Below, piece after piece: positions 36,759 through 44,851 of a DNA stretch of 63,214 nucleotides (within the stretch, counting starts at the first letter, position 1; each line of letters starts with the position of its first letter). The notes beneath the pieces are model-generated. The model was not told the origin of the DNA, ran no database searches, and worked only from the letters and a program-made list of their open reading frames with translations. The position numbers were made by a program, and so were the translations under genes. The DNA comes from Pseudomonas antarctica (GTDB lineage Bacteria > Pseudomonadota > Gammaproteobacteria > Pseudomonadales > Pseudomonadaceae), in contig NZ_UYXQ01000024.1 in the NCBI RefSeq assembly GCF_900624995.1, positions 1-63,214 of the forward strand, given 5' to 3'.

Positions 36759-38186
36759 CTACAAGTGAAACCGGCCCCCACCCTGCCCCAACGCGGTCGC
36801 CAGCGCATCAAATCCCTCACGCAACAACTGATCATCCCCCGACGTATTACAGATGCTCGCCCGAATGAACTGCGGCACCGCCGTCTGCCCTACGGCAAAC
36901 GCCTCGGCGGTGGCAATCAGGTAATTGTTCTGCTTGAGCTCGGCCTCGATTTCCGACGCGCGCCATGGCTCGGGTACTTCAATCCAGAAATGCGGGCTAT
37001 TCAGATGGGTGCAGTATTCAAGGCCGGCCAGCAGGTCGCGCACCAGGGCTTTGCGACGACTGATCTCATTGATCTGCTGGCGTAGCAGGTATTGCGCCGT
37101 GCCGTTTTCGATCCATTGGGTCGCCAGCTCCAGCGTCACCGGCGTGGCCATCCAGCAGGTCGAGCGCAAAGCCGCTGAAATACGACTGACCAGCGCCGGT
37201 GGCGCGTGCACATAGCCCACGCGCAGCCCGGCGGACACCGCCTTGCTCAAGCTGCTGATCAAAATCGTACGCTCAGGCGCGAAATAGCTGAGGGGCGGCG
37301 GCCGATCCTCCACCAATACGCCGTGGGCTTCGTCTTCAAGAATCAGCAGGTTGTGCTCGCGGCACACTTTAACCAAGGCTTCCCGGCGTGCGACCGACAA
37401 TACCGCCGTCGTCGGATTCTGAATGGTCGGCGTGCAGTACAACGCCGACACCCGGTGATTACGACAGACTTCATCCAGCGCGCCTGGCAGCACGCCCTCT
37501 TCATCCATCTCCAGGCCGATCAGCCGCACACCCAGCATGCGCGCAGCCGTGATCAGGCCAGGATAGGTAAGTTGTTCGGTGACCACTGTATCGCCCGCCC
37601 GCAATAGCGCCATCATCGCGCAAAGCAGGCCATGCTGGCCGCCATTCACGCAGATGACCTGCTCGGGAATGGGATGAAAATCACGCTGCACCAGCCACTG
37701 CGCACCGGCTTCACGGTAGCGTGGCAAACCGGCATCCGGGGTGTAGGCGCTGATGTCCTGCAGGAACTTGGCGTTGGTCGACAAGGTTTGGAAGCTCTGG
37801 GCCAGAAACACGGTCTCTTGCCCAGGAATATGCATGTTTCGGCTCATGTCGAAGTGATGGCGTGGCTCCTCGCTGACGTTGCGAAAGCCTTCATCACGCT
37901 GGCGTTCCATCCCACGCTTGCGCACGAACGTGCCGTCTCCCACACGCGCCACTACTAACCCCAGGCGCTCCAACTCGCCGTAGGCTCGGCTGATGGTGCC
38001 GATGGTCACACCCAGATTGTCGGAAAGCACCCGGTGGGGCGGCAGTTTTCGTCCGGGCTCAATCAGGCCCTCAAGGATGCCTCGCTCCATCACATCGGAC
38101 AGGCGCTTGTACTTCACGCCCTGACCGCTGGACAACCCCTCACGCATAATTGACACCATGTCAATATTTGTTTTGACAGCCATCAT
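36759..38186 (-). CDS. MocR-type regulator (GntR winged helix + aminotransferase fold)
   Basis: A 475-residue protein with a GntR winged helix (about 20-95: RKLPPHRVLSDNLGVTIGTISRAY) joined to a fold-type I aminotransferase domain. The PLP lysine is K315 in SSLSKAVSAGLRVGY; YCTPTIQNPTTAVLS and LEDEAHGVL are also intact. MocR proteins sense PLP adducts or amino-acid-related ligands. It is divergent from the EamA transporter with 100 bp between, so it very probably controls the amino-acid/sulfur cluster that follows. Two adjacent ATGs (38186, 38183) are possible starts. Confidence 0.9.
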   Translation of the reverse strand: MMAVKTNIDMVSIMREGLSSGQGVKYKRLSDVMERGILEGLIEPGRKLPPHRVLSDNLGVTIGTISRAYGELERLGLVVARVGDGTFVRKRGMERQRDEGFRNVSEEPRHHFDMSRNMHIPGQETVFLAQSFQTLSTNAKFLQDISAYTPDAGLPRYREAGAQWLVQRDFHPIPEQVICVNGGQHGLLCAMMALLRAGDTVVTEQLTYPGLITAARMLGVRLIGLEMDEEGVLPGALDEVCRNHRVSALYCTPTIQNPTTAVLSVARREALVKVCREHNLLILEDEAHGVLVEDRPPPLSYFAPERTILISSLSKAVSAGLRVGYVHAPPALVSRISAALRSTCWMATPVTLELATQWIENGTAQYLLRQQINEISRRKALVRDLLAGLEYCTHLNSPHFWIEVPEPWRASEIEAELKQNNYLIATAEAFAVGQTAVPQFIRASICNTSGDDQLLREGFDALATALGQGGGRFHL

Positions 38187-38286
38187 TCGCCCTAATAGTG
38201 TGCTTTTACGGGTTCAATCACCGAATGAAACAACTTAATACACAGTCAATATAGAGTTCAATTCCGGCTCAGGGAAGCAATAAACG
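38187..38286. promoter_or_regulatory. Divergent promoter region of MocR and the sulfur cluster
   Basis: AT-rich 100 bp with repeated TTCAAT elements (38213-38218, 38258-38263) and a GTCAATAT (38245-38252) that recurs inside the MocR gene start (38160-38167). MocR-family operators are often direct repeats, so these are candidates, not proven sites. Confidence 0.35.
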
Positions 38287-39237
38287 ATGCCAATGTCCGC
38301 CGTTCTTGAAAACACAACAAAAACAAAAACTCAGAAACAGTGGTTGGCCGGCCTGGTCACCAGCATGATGTTTCTTATCGTGTGCCTGAGCTGGGGCACC
38401 ACGTGGCTGGGGATCAAGATCGCCGTCGAAAGCGTGCCACCGCTGACATCGGCGGGCCTGCGCTTCTTGATCGCCTTCCCGCTGTTCCTGTGTTTTGCCC
38501 TGGTGCGGCGCGAGCCGATCCTGTTCCCGCGAGAAAGCCGCTGGTTCTTTGTATTCGTGACCCTGTCCTACTTCAGCGTTCCCTATTACTTGCTCAATTA
38601 CGGCGAGATGCATGTCTCCTCAGGCCTCACCGCACTGCTGTTCAGCTGCATGCCGGTGTTTATCCTGATCTTCTCCGCGCTGTTTCTGCGCGAGCGCATC
38701 TATTTTTCCCAGGTGGTCGGCATCGGCATCGGTTTCGGCAGCCTCTACATGATCATCAAGAGCCAGGGCCTGCACCTGGACCACGCCGAGCTCTTCGGGG
38801 TACTGGCGATTCTGACCGCCGCGATCATGCATGCCTTGTGCTACGTCATTACCAAGCAAAAAGGCAGTGCCATCAGTGTGATCACCTACAACACCCTGCC
38901 CATTGGCATTGCCGGGCTGATGCTGTTCGTGGCCGGCCTGTGGTTTGAAACACCCACCTTCGAAAACATCACCCTGCGTTCCTGGAGCGCGCTGTTTTAC
39001 CTCGGGCTGGTGGCATCGGTGGGCGGGTTCATCGTGTACTTCATGCTGCTCAAGCGCTTGAGTCCGATCATCCTGTCATTCGTGTTCATCATCTTCCCGG
39101 TGTTCGCAGTGATCATCGGCGCCTGGTACGAAGGCGTGGAAATTTCCCGCGACTTGATGCTGTACTCAGCCATCCTGCTGGCCGGTTTTGCGATCACCAA
39201 GTTGCCGGTTGAAAAATTCCTGGCCAAGAAAAATTGA
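38287..39237 (+). CDS. EamA/DMT-family exporter
   Basis: A 316-residue, ten-helix drug/metabolite transporter with the two EamA repeats (about 30-160 and 170-305), including GTTWLGIKIAVESVPP and LTALLFSCMPVFILIFSALFLRER. Family members such as YdeD export cysteine and O-acetylserine. As first gene of a cluster making an O-acetylserine- or cysteine-like product, export of that product is a reasonable inference. Start at ATG 38287; a second ATG is at 38293. Confidence 0.9.
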   Translation: MPMSAVLENTTKTKTQKQWLAGLVTSMMFLIVCLSWGTTWLGIKIAVESVPPLTSAGLRFLIAFPLFLCFALVRREPILFPRESRWFFVFVTLSYFSVPYYLLNYGEMHVSSGLTALLFSCMPVFILIFSALFLRERIYFSQVVGIGIGFGSLYMIIKSQGLHLDHAELFGVLAILTAAIMHALCYVITKQKGSAISVITYNTLPIGIAGLMLFVAGLWFETPTFENITLRSWSALFYLGLVASVGGFIVYFMLLKRLSPIILSFVFIIFPVFAVIIGAWYEGVEISRDLMLYSAILLAGFAITKLPVEKFLAKKN

Positions 39238-39272
39238 CCCTCCCACCCCTCACTCAGCAACGCGAGAGAAAC

Positions 39273-41135
39273 ATGGACGTCCTCCGCCCGACCGCCCTGG
39301 AACAGATCTACGCCCACGCCAACCGCAGCTACCCCGAGGAATGCTGTGGTTTTGTCTTCGCCGACGGCAGCGTGTACCAGGGCAGCAATATTCAGAACGA
39401 GCTGCACCGCAAGAACCCCGAGATGTACCCGCGCAGCGCGGCCAACGGCTACACCTTTTCCGTAGCCGACACGCTGCTGATGAACAAGGCGTTTCGCAGC
39501 GATAACCCGGTGGTGGTGATCTACCACTCCCACCCGGATGTCGGTGCCTATTTCAGTGACGAAGACCAGGACAAGGCGCTGTTCCTGGGTGAGCCGATCT
39601 ACCCCGTCAGCTACTTGGTGGTGGACGTTCGCCAGGGCCAGGCCCTCGGCTCAAAGCTGTTTGCCTGGGATGGCAAGCATTTCGCTCTTCAACCTTTCAA
39701 CGACCTGCACACGGAGTTGTCCATGAACGCTGTCTCTTTCCCCGACATTCTGGTTCGCGTGGCCAAGCTGCCGGAATCGACCCTTGAGGGCACCGGATCG
39801 ACATTGCGCGAAGTCATTGAAAACCTCTGCAGCAACCATCCACAGCTGCGCCCGCACCTGTTTCACGAAAAGAACAACCAGCTCAAGGAACACTTCCTGT
39901 TCACCGCCGAAGAAGAACTGATCGGTGCGGACGAGCCGTTGCCGGAAAAGGCCAAAATCGAAGTGCTGCTTGCCACGTCCGGTGGCATGGACGTCGACGG
40001 CCTTAGCAATGAAGAGGTGCAGCGCTACGTGCGCCACATCACCCTGCCGGGCGTCGGCCGCGAAGGTCAGTTGAACCTGAAAAAAGCCAAGGTGCTGATC
40101 ATCGGCACCGGCGGCCTGGGCTCGCCCATCAGCCTGTACCTGGCGGCGGCCGGCATTGGCACCCTGGGCCTGGTGGATTTCGATGTGGTGGAAAGCAGCA
40201 ACCTGCAACGCCAGGTCGTCCACGGCAACAGCAGCCTGGGCATGCCCAAGGTCGAGTCTGCCAAGCAACGCCTGCACGACCTCAACCGACATATCCAGAT
40301 CAACGCGCACAACACCGCAATCAACGCCGACAACGCACTGGAGCTGGTAGGCGCCTACGATCTGGTGATCGACGGCACCGACAATTTCGATACGCGTTAT
40401 CGGGTCAACGACGCCTGCGTGCAGCTCGGCAAACCGTTGGTGTATGGCGCCATCTACCGCTTCGACGGGCAGATCAGCGTGCTCAACTATAAAGGTGGTC
40501 CGTGCTACCGCTGCCTGTTCCCGTCAGCACCGCCTGCCGAATTGGCGCCCAACTGCAGCGCCGGTGGGGTGATCGGTGTGCTGCCGGGAGTGGTCGGGAT
40601 GATTCAAGCTACTGAGGCCATCAAGTTGCTGATCGGCATTGGCGAGCCTCTGTCCGGCCGGTTGATGCGCTTCGATGCACTGGCGATGAAATTCAGCGAA
40701 ATCCGCTTCAAGCGCCGCCCCGACTGCCCGTGCTGCTCGGAACTGCGCCATAGCGAAACCGTGGCCCCGGCGGTTTGCGCCGATGCAGTCCCAAGCCAAC
40801 CCTCTCTCGCCGAGGAACGCTACATCAAGCCGCACGTACTCAAGCAAGTGCTTGAACACCACCGCAGCGCCGATGTGCTGCTGGACGTGCGCGATGCCAG
40901 TGAGCTTGAAGTGTGCAAATTGCCGGGCGTAGTGCATATCCCCCTGGCCGAACTGGATGGGCAACTCGACAGCCTCAGCCGCGACAACACCCACTACCTG
41001 ATCTGCTACGCCGGAACCCGCGCCGAGCAAGCGGCCAGCACCTTGCTGGCCGCCGGTTTCGCCAACACCAAAGTCCTGCAGGGCGGCATGAAACATTGGG
41101 TGCGTGACGTCGAACCCGATATGCCTTTGTACTGA
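39273..41135 (+). CDS. Four-domain fusion: JAMM peptidase - ubiquitin-like sulfur carrier - E1 (MoeB/ThiF) - rhodanese
   Basis: A 620-residue protein. 1-145: JAB/JAMM metallopeptidase with E22 or E23, HSHP (H85, H87), S95 and D98, the full zinc set. About 151-238: MoaD/ThiS-like beta-grasp domain ending in TSGG (G237-G238). About 245-490: adenylating E1 domain with GTGGLGS (278-284), catalytic-type C428 in APNCSAGGV as in MOCS3/Uba4, and zinc CxxC pairs (411/414, 485/488). About 515-620: rhodanese with active-site C578 in CYAGTR. Together these could load sulfur on the carrier as thiocarboxylate and release the product, as CysO/CysM/Mec do in mycobacteria as separate proteins. An internal ATG at 39723 has its own GGAG. 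A cysteine-synthase-like gene follows. Confidence 0.92.
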   Translation: MDVLRPTALEQIYAHANRSYPEECCGFVFADGSVYQGSNIQNELHRKNPEMYPRSAANGYTFSVADTLLMNKAFRSDNPVVVIYHSHPDVGAYFSDEDQDKALFLGEPIYPVSYLVVDVRQGQALGSKLFAWDGKHFALQPFNDLHTELSMNAVSFPDILVRVAKLPESTLEGTGSTLREVIENLCSNHPQLRPHLFHEKNNQLKEHFLFTAEEELIGADEPLPEKAKIEVLLATSGGMDVDGLSNEEVQRYVRHITLPGVGREGQLNLKKAKVLIIGTGGLGSPISLYLAAAGIGTLGLVDFDVVESSNLQRQVVHGNSSLGMPKVESAKQRLHDLNRHIQINAHNTAINADNALELVGAYDLVIDGTDNFDTRYRVNDACVQLGKPLVYGAIYRFDGQISVLNYKGGPCYRCLFPSAPPAELAPNCSAGGVIGVLPGVVGMIQATEAIKLLIGIGEPLSGRLMRFDALAMKFSEIRFKRRPDCPCCSELRHSETVAPAVCADAVPSQPSLAEERYIKPHVLKQVLEHHRSADVLLDVRDASELEVCKLPGVVHIPLAELDGQLDSLSRDNTHYLICYAGTRAEQAASTLLAAGFANTKVLQGGMKHWVRDVEPDMPLY

Positions 41136-41150
41136 TTCGGGGACTGACCG

Positions 41151-42065
41151 ATGTTGCACAATTCCATTCTCGACGTGATCGGCCGTACGCCGATTGTACG
41201 CCTGGCGCAGTTTTCCGAAGACCTCGGCATCGAGGTCTACGCCAAGCTTGAATCCCTCAACCCCGGCGGTAGCCACAAGGCGCGCATCGCCTTGGGCATG
41301 ATCCTCGACGCAGAGCGCCGGGGCGTGCTGATGCGTGACTCCGGGCAGACCATCATTGAGCCCAGCGGCGGCAACACCGGCATCGGCCTGGTAATGGCCG
41401 GTAACGTACTGGGCTATAAAGTGGTGCTGGTGATTCCCGATAACTACAGCCCAGAAAAGCAGAAACTGCTACGCCTGTACGGCGCCAAGGTGGTGCTCTC
41501 GGACAGCCGCCTGGGGAACAACTCCCACGGCGAAAAATGCATGGAGCTGCAACTGGAAAACCCCAGTTACGTGATGCTCAACCAGCAGCGCAACGGCGCC
41601 AACCCGCAAACTCACCGCGATACCACCGCGCCGGAAATCCTCCACGCCTTCGGTGAGCGACGCGTGGACTACTTCGTCAGCGGCATCGGCACCGGCGGCC
41701 ACATCACCGGCATCGGCGAAACCCTCAAGGTTGCCTGGCCGGCAATGCGCGTGATGGGTGTGGAACCGGAGGAATGCGACCTGCTGAAAAACCAGCACGC
41801 GCCGCACCATATCCAAGGCCTGTCGATTGGCTTGATCCCGAGCATTCTTAACGTGGATGTGCTGGACGGAATGCTGAAAGTGTCGCGCCAGGCGTGCATC
41901 GACATGATGAAACGCATCATGCGTACCGACGCCATCAGCCTGGGCTTGTCCTCGGCCGCCAACATGGTTGCCATCGCGCAGCTCGCCCCCGAACTGCCGC
42001 CCGAAACGGTGGTGTTGACCATGGTCTACGACAATGCTGACAGCTACCTGCCCAGTTTCGAATAA
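41151..42065 (+). CDS. PLP-dependent cysteine synthase-like enzyme (CysK/CysM family)
   Basis: A 304-residue fold-type II PLP enzyme. The PLP lysine is K43 within NPGGSHKAR; ordinary CysK/CysM have SVKDR-type sequence here, so this is a divergent subfamily. SGGNTG and the phosphate loop GIGTGGHITG are intact. By family it would join O-acetylserine or O-phosphoserine with a sulfur donor; placement directly after a ubiquitin-like sulfur-carrier fusion suggests a protein thiocarboxylate donor, as for mycobacterial CysM. It starts 15 bp after the fusion gene. Confidence 0.88.
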   Translation: MLHNSILDVIGRTPIVRLAQFSEDLGIEVYAKLESLNPGGSHKARIALGMILDAERRGVLMRDSGQTIIEPSGGNTGIGLVMAGNVLGYKVVLVIPDNYSPEKQKLLRLYGAKVVLSDSRLGNNSHGEKCMELQLENPSYVMLNQQRNGANPQTHRDTTAPEILHAFGERRVDYFVSGIGTGGHITGIGETLKVAWPAMRVMGVEPEECDLLKNQHAPHHIQGLSIGLIPSILNVDVLDGMLKVSRQACIDMMKRIMRTDAISLGLSSAANMVAIAQLAPELPPETVVLTMVYDNADSYLPSFE

Positions 42066-42102
42066 CCGGTTTCCCAACTATCCAGAATGCGGGGGTGCCT
42101 CC

Positions 42103-43095
42103 ATGGGGGGCTTTATCGACATGCAACAGCTGCACGATGAGCTGCTCACGCACCTTATCCAGACCTTGACGCCTGCGCAGATGAAGCAGTTGGAGCCACA
42201 CCTGGCGCCGTTGATCCAGAACGCCGCCCAAGCCGTAGCCGAAGACTTGATCGCCTACGCCTATCGCGACCCGGCGTCACGCGGGCGCGGCGAGTTGATC
42301 CTGGAGTCCTATGCTTCGTTCAAGGCGGTGCTGTTTTACCGCCTTGCGCACCTGGTGTGGCATTTCCCTGACCAGACCACCGGCACGTTTTCGCGCATGG
42401 CCCTCAAGCTCAGTAACCAAGGCAAAATCCTTTCCGGCGCCGAGATTCATCCCGCAGCGCGTATCGGCCGACGCTTTGTGCTGGACCACGGCTACGGCAC
42501 GGTGATCGGCGAAACCTGCGAGATCGGTAACGATTGCTACATCCTTTGCGGCGTCACCCTGGGCGCCCGAGGTATCGCCAACAACCCGGATGGCAAACGC
42601 CACCCACGCCTGGGCAACAATGTCGAGGTGGGATCCGGCGCCCGCGTGCTGGGCTATGTACTGATCGGCGACAACGTGTTTATCAGCCCCTCCTGCGTAA
42701 TCACCCAGGACGTGCCGGCCGGCACTAAGGTCAAAGTGGTCAACCAGGTCCAATTGCAAAAAAATGCCGAGTCGGATCACAGCAATTATCTGGGCGCCTT
42801 CGCCATGGATGAGCGTTTGCACGTGGTTGGCGAAGTCAGCGCCAGCCACAAGGTCACGGTGCTGGACGCCGACTTTCACCCCTTGCAGGGGCTGATGCTG
42901 GAACCCACGGTGAAAGAACGCCATCACCTGCAATTTCGCCTGCGCCGCCTTGACGTCGGCGACCAGTTGCCGCGCCTGCCGCTGAACCTGAAAGTCTGCG
43001 GGCCGGAATTTGAAATTACCCTGCTTTCCCCCCCTGGCTTAAGTGCAATGGTGCGTCATCTGTTGCAAGCCAGCCCACTGATTGTCGGAGGTTGA
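42103..43095 (+). CDS. Serine O-acetyltransferase-like protein with C-terminal extension
   Basis: About 330 residues. An N-terminal helical part and a left-handed beta-helix of hexapeptide repeats (about 110-230) resemble CysE: ILSGAEIHPAARIG, DHGYGTVIGETCEIGN, CGVTLGARG and HPRLGNNVEVGSGA with catalytic Asp/His residues. After the helix it continues for about 90 residues with no CysE counterpart, where CysE normally ends in a short feedback-inhibition tail. It probably supplies O-acetylserine to the preceding enzyme. Start may be ATG 42103 or 42121. Confidence 0.85.
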   Translation: MGGFIDMQQLHDELLTHLIQTLTPAQMKQLEPHLAPLIQNAAQAVAEDLIAYAYRDPASRGRGELILESYASFKAVLFYRLAHLVWHFPDQTTGTFSRMALKLSNQGKILSGAEIHPAARIGRRFVLDHGYGTVIGETCEIGNDCYILCGVTLGARGIANNPDGKRHPRLGNNVEVGSGARVLGYVLIGDNVFISPSCVITQDVPAGTKVKVVNQVQLQKNAESDHSNYLGAFAMDERLHVVGEVSASHKVTVLDADFHPLQGLMLEPTVKERHHLQFRLRRLDVGDQLPRLPLNLKVCGPEFEITLLSPPGLSAMVRHLLQASPLIVGG

Positions 43096-43097
43096 AC

Positions 43098-43826
43098 ATG
43101 TCCGTGCACACCATGGAAACCCTGGCGCTGTTCGACAGCGCGCCCTACCAAAACGCCTTCAGCGCCCGGGTGATTGCGGTCAGCGAACACGGCGTCGCAC
43201 TGGAGCACACGCTGTTTTATCCCACCGGCGGCGGGCAGCCGGGAGACACCGGCCACCTGACACTGGCCGATGGCACGCGGGTCGACGTGATCGGCACCGT
43301 ACGTGACCCGGTGTTGCGTTCGATCATCTGGCATCAGGTGGAACATTGCCCCGAGCAACTGACCGCCGGGGTGCAGGTGGACGCTGGCCTGGACTGGGAA
43401 CGGCGCTACCAGCACATGAAGATGCACACCTGCCTGCACTTGCTGTGCTCGATCATCGATGCCCCCGTCACCGGCTGCAGCATCAGCGCCGACAAAGGCC
43501 GCCTGGATTTTGATCTGCCAGAAATGACCCTCGACAAAGACAGCATCACCCGCGACCTCAACGCACTGATCCAACAGGCACACGCGGTGAAAACCCTGTC
43601 GATGCCCGCCACGGAGTATTCAACCCTGCTGCAGATCACCCGCACCCAGGCGGTTGCGCCGCCAGTGATTCAGGGATCAGTGCGGGTGATTGAAATCGCC
43701 GGGATCGATATCCAGCCATGCGGCGGCACCCATGTGATCAACACCGAGGAAATCGGCCGGGTGTTCTGCGAGAAGATCGAGAAGAAGAGCAAGCACAACC
43801 GTCGGGTGATCCTGCGGTTTGAGTAA
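43098..43826 (+). CDS. AlaX-type alanyl-tRNA editing protein
   Basis: A 242-residue free-standing homologue of the AlaRS editing domain. The glycine motif is FYPTGGGQPGDTG (40-52). The zinc ligands are H110 and H114 (HTCLH) and C208 and H212 (CGGTH), all present. AlaX proteins hydrolyse Ser- or Gly-tRNA(Ala). The start follows GGAGG and lies two bases after the previous stop, so it belongs to the cluster. A housekeeping role would not need this linkage; protection against mischarging by the cluster's amino-acid product is a possible reason. Confidence 0.9.
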   Translation: MSVHTMETLALFDSAPYQNAFSARVIAVSEHGVALEHTLFYPTGGGQPGDTGHLTLADGTRVDVIGTVRDPVLRSIIWHQVEHCPEQLTAGVQVDAGLDWERRYQHMKMHTCLHLLCSIIDAPVTGCSISADKGRLDFDLPEMTLDKDSITRDLNALIQQAHAVKTLSMPATEYSTLLQITRTQAVAPPVIQGSVRVIEIAGIDIQPCGGTHVINTEEIGRVFCEKIEKKSKHNRRVILRFE

Positions 43827-43888
43827 ACGATCGATGCTGAAGCGGATGAGTGTGAGGTCGCCCCACACTCACCTAGGCATGTCGAGCC

Positions 43889-44851
43889 CTAGCCCTTTTG
43901 CGGAATTTTCTGAGCCAAGGTGGCTACCTGTTGTTGGAGTCTTGAGATGGTATCCGCGAACATGTCCTCCATATAATCAAGCTGGGCTTCAAGCCTGGCG
44001 TTTTCCTTCTTGATTCCTTCCACATCGCCATTCGCCGGCGCGGTTTGCGCATTCACCTGAGCCGAGCGTTCGTTTTGTGAAGAGGCCTGTGTTTCAGGCT
44101 GTGCGCTGTATGGCGAAGCCGACTCGGCGCCGTCCGCCTGCTCAGAAGGCGCCTGATTTTGAGAGGTGTTCATCGTGTCGATTCGCGTCATCAAATCATT
44201 AATTGTCTGAGTCAAGCCTTCGATGATCGCTTTGAACCTCTCGAGTATGCTGTCAAGTGTTTTGCTGAACGCAGCAGTCGCCTGGATCAGTTCATCAAGC
44301 CCCGCAGCCTGGCCTGGCTGAGTGACTGGAGCGTCCGGTGTACCTGGAGCAGGTGCTGGCTGCTGTGTGTCCGCAGATTGCTGTGTACTTACGTCATCCT
44401 GATTAGGAGACGTCTCAGGCGGCGCAACATTCTGACTATCGCTACCACGGCCCTGAGCCTGAGCGTTTGAAGCGTCGTTAGTGGCTTTGCCTGAAGTCTC
44501 AAGTTGTGCAGTCAGGTCCATTATTTTCTGGCTGAGCTGCTTGATAATCGGACCGAACTTGTCAGTCAACGCCTTGAGTTTGGCGTGAAGCGCGTTATTT
44601 TTTTCAGTCAGCTCTGCGAGCGGGTCCGGTGCACCCGCCCCCTGCGCCTGATTTGGATTAACGATGCTGCGATGGCTCGAAAAGTTGCCACGCTGTTCAG
44701 GCGTCATTTGCCTGTTGGGCGGCGCAGAATTGGCCTGAGCACCGTTTTCTTGAGCAGCTTGCGCGCTGTCTTCGTAGTTGATCGGCGACGCCTTCTGAGG
44801 CTGTTCATAGCCAACGGTGTAGGGTGCTGGCCGAGTGTTTACGCTAGTCAT
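43889..44851 (-). CDS. Orphan Cys-free, Gln/Ser/Asn-rich helical protein, candidate type III secreted protein
   Basis: A 320-residue protein I do not recognise. It has no Cys or Trp and no signal peptide or TM helix. The N-terminal 70 residues are Gln/Asn/Ser/Pro-rich. Three amphipathic or coiled-coil modules (about 77-118, 184-227, 277-317), each with a pattern like LxELxxxxxAxxxxLxxLxxxF, are separated by disordered Gln/Pro/Ser/Ala linkers (119-183, 228-276). A GGAAGG ribosome site supports the ATG at 44851. Base composition is clearly less GC-rich than neighbours, a sign of transfer. A hrp-box-like sequence lies about 80 bp upstream in the right orientation. These features resemble harpins and type III helpers or effectors, but no family is identified. 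Confidence 0.75.
   Translation of the reverse strand: MTSVNTRPAPYTVGYEQPQKASPINYEDSAQAAQENGAQANSAPPNRQMTPEQRGNFSSHRSIVNPNQAQGAGAPDPLAELTEKNNALHAKLKALTDKFGPIIKQLSQKIMDLTAQLETSGKATNDASNAQAQGRGSDSQNVAPPETSPNQDDVSTQQSADTQQPAPAPGTPDAPVTQPGQAAGLDELIQATAAFSKTLDSILERFKAIIEGLTQTINDLMTRIDTMNTSQNQAPSEQADGAESASPYSAQPETQASSQNERSAQVNAQTAPANGDVEGIKKENARLEAQLDYMEDMFADTISRLQQQVATLAQKIPQKG

Noticed and set aside
39273..41135. Reading the fusion gene as an ordinary MoeB/ThiF with misassembled neighbours
   Set aside because: All four domains are in one uninterrupted frame with intact active sites and normal linkers, so a real fusion is more likely than an assembly artefact.
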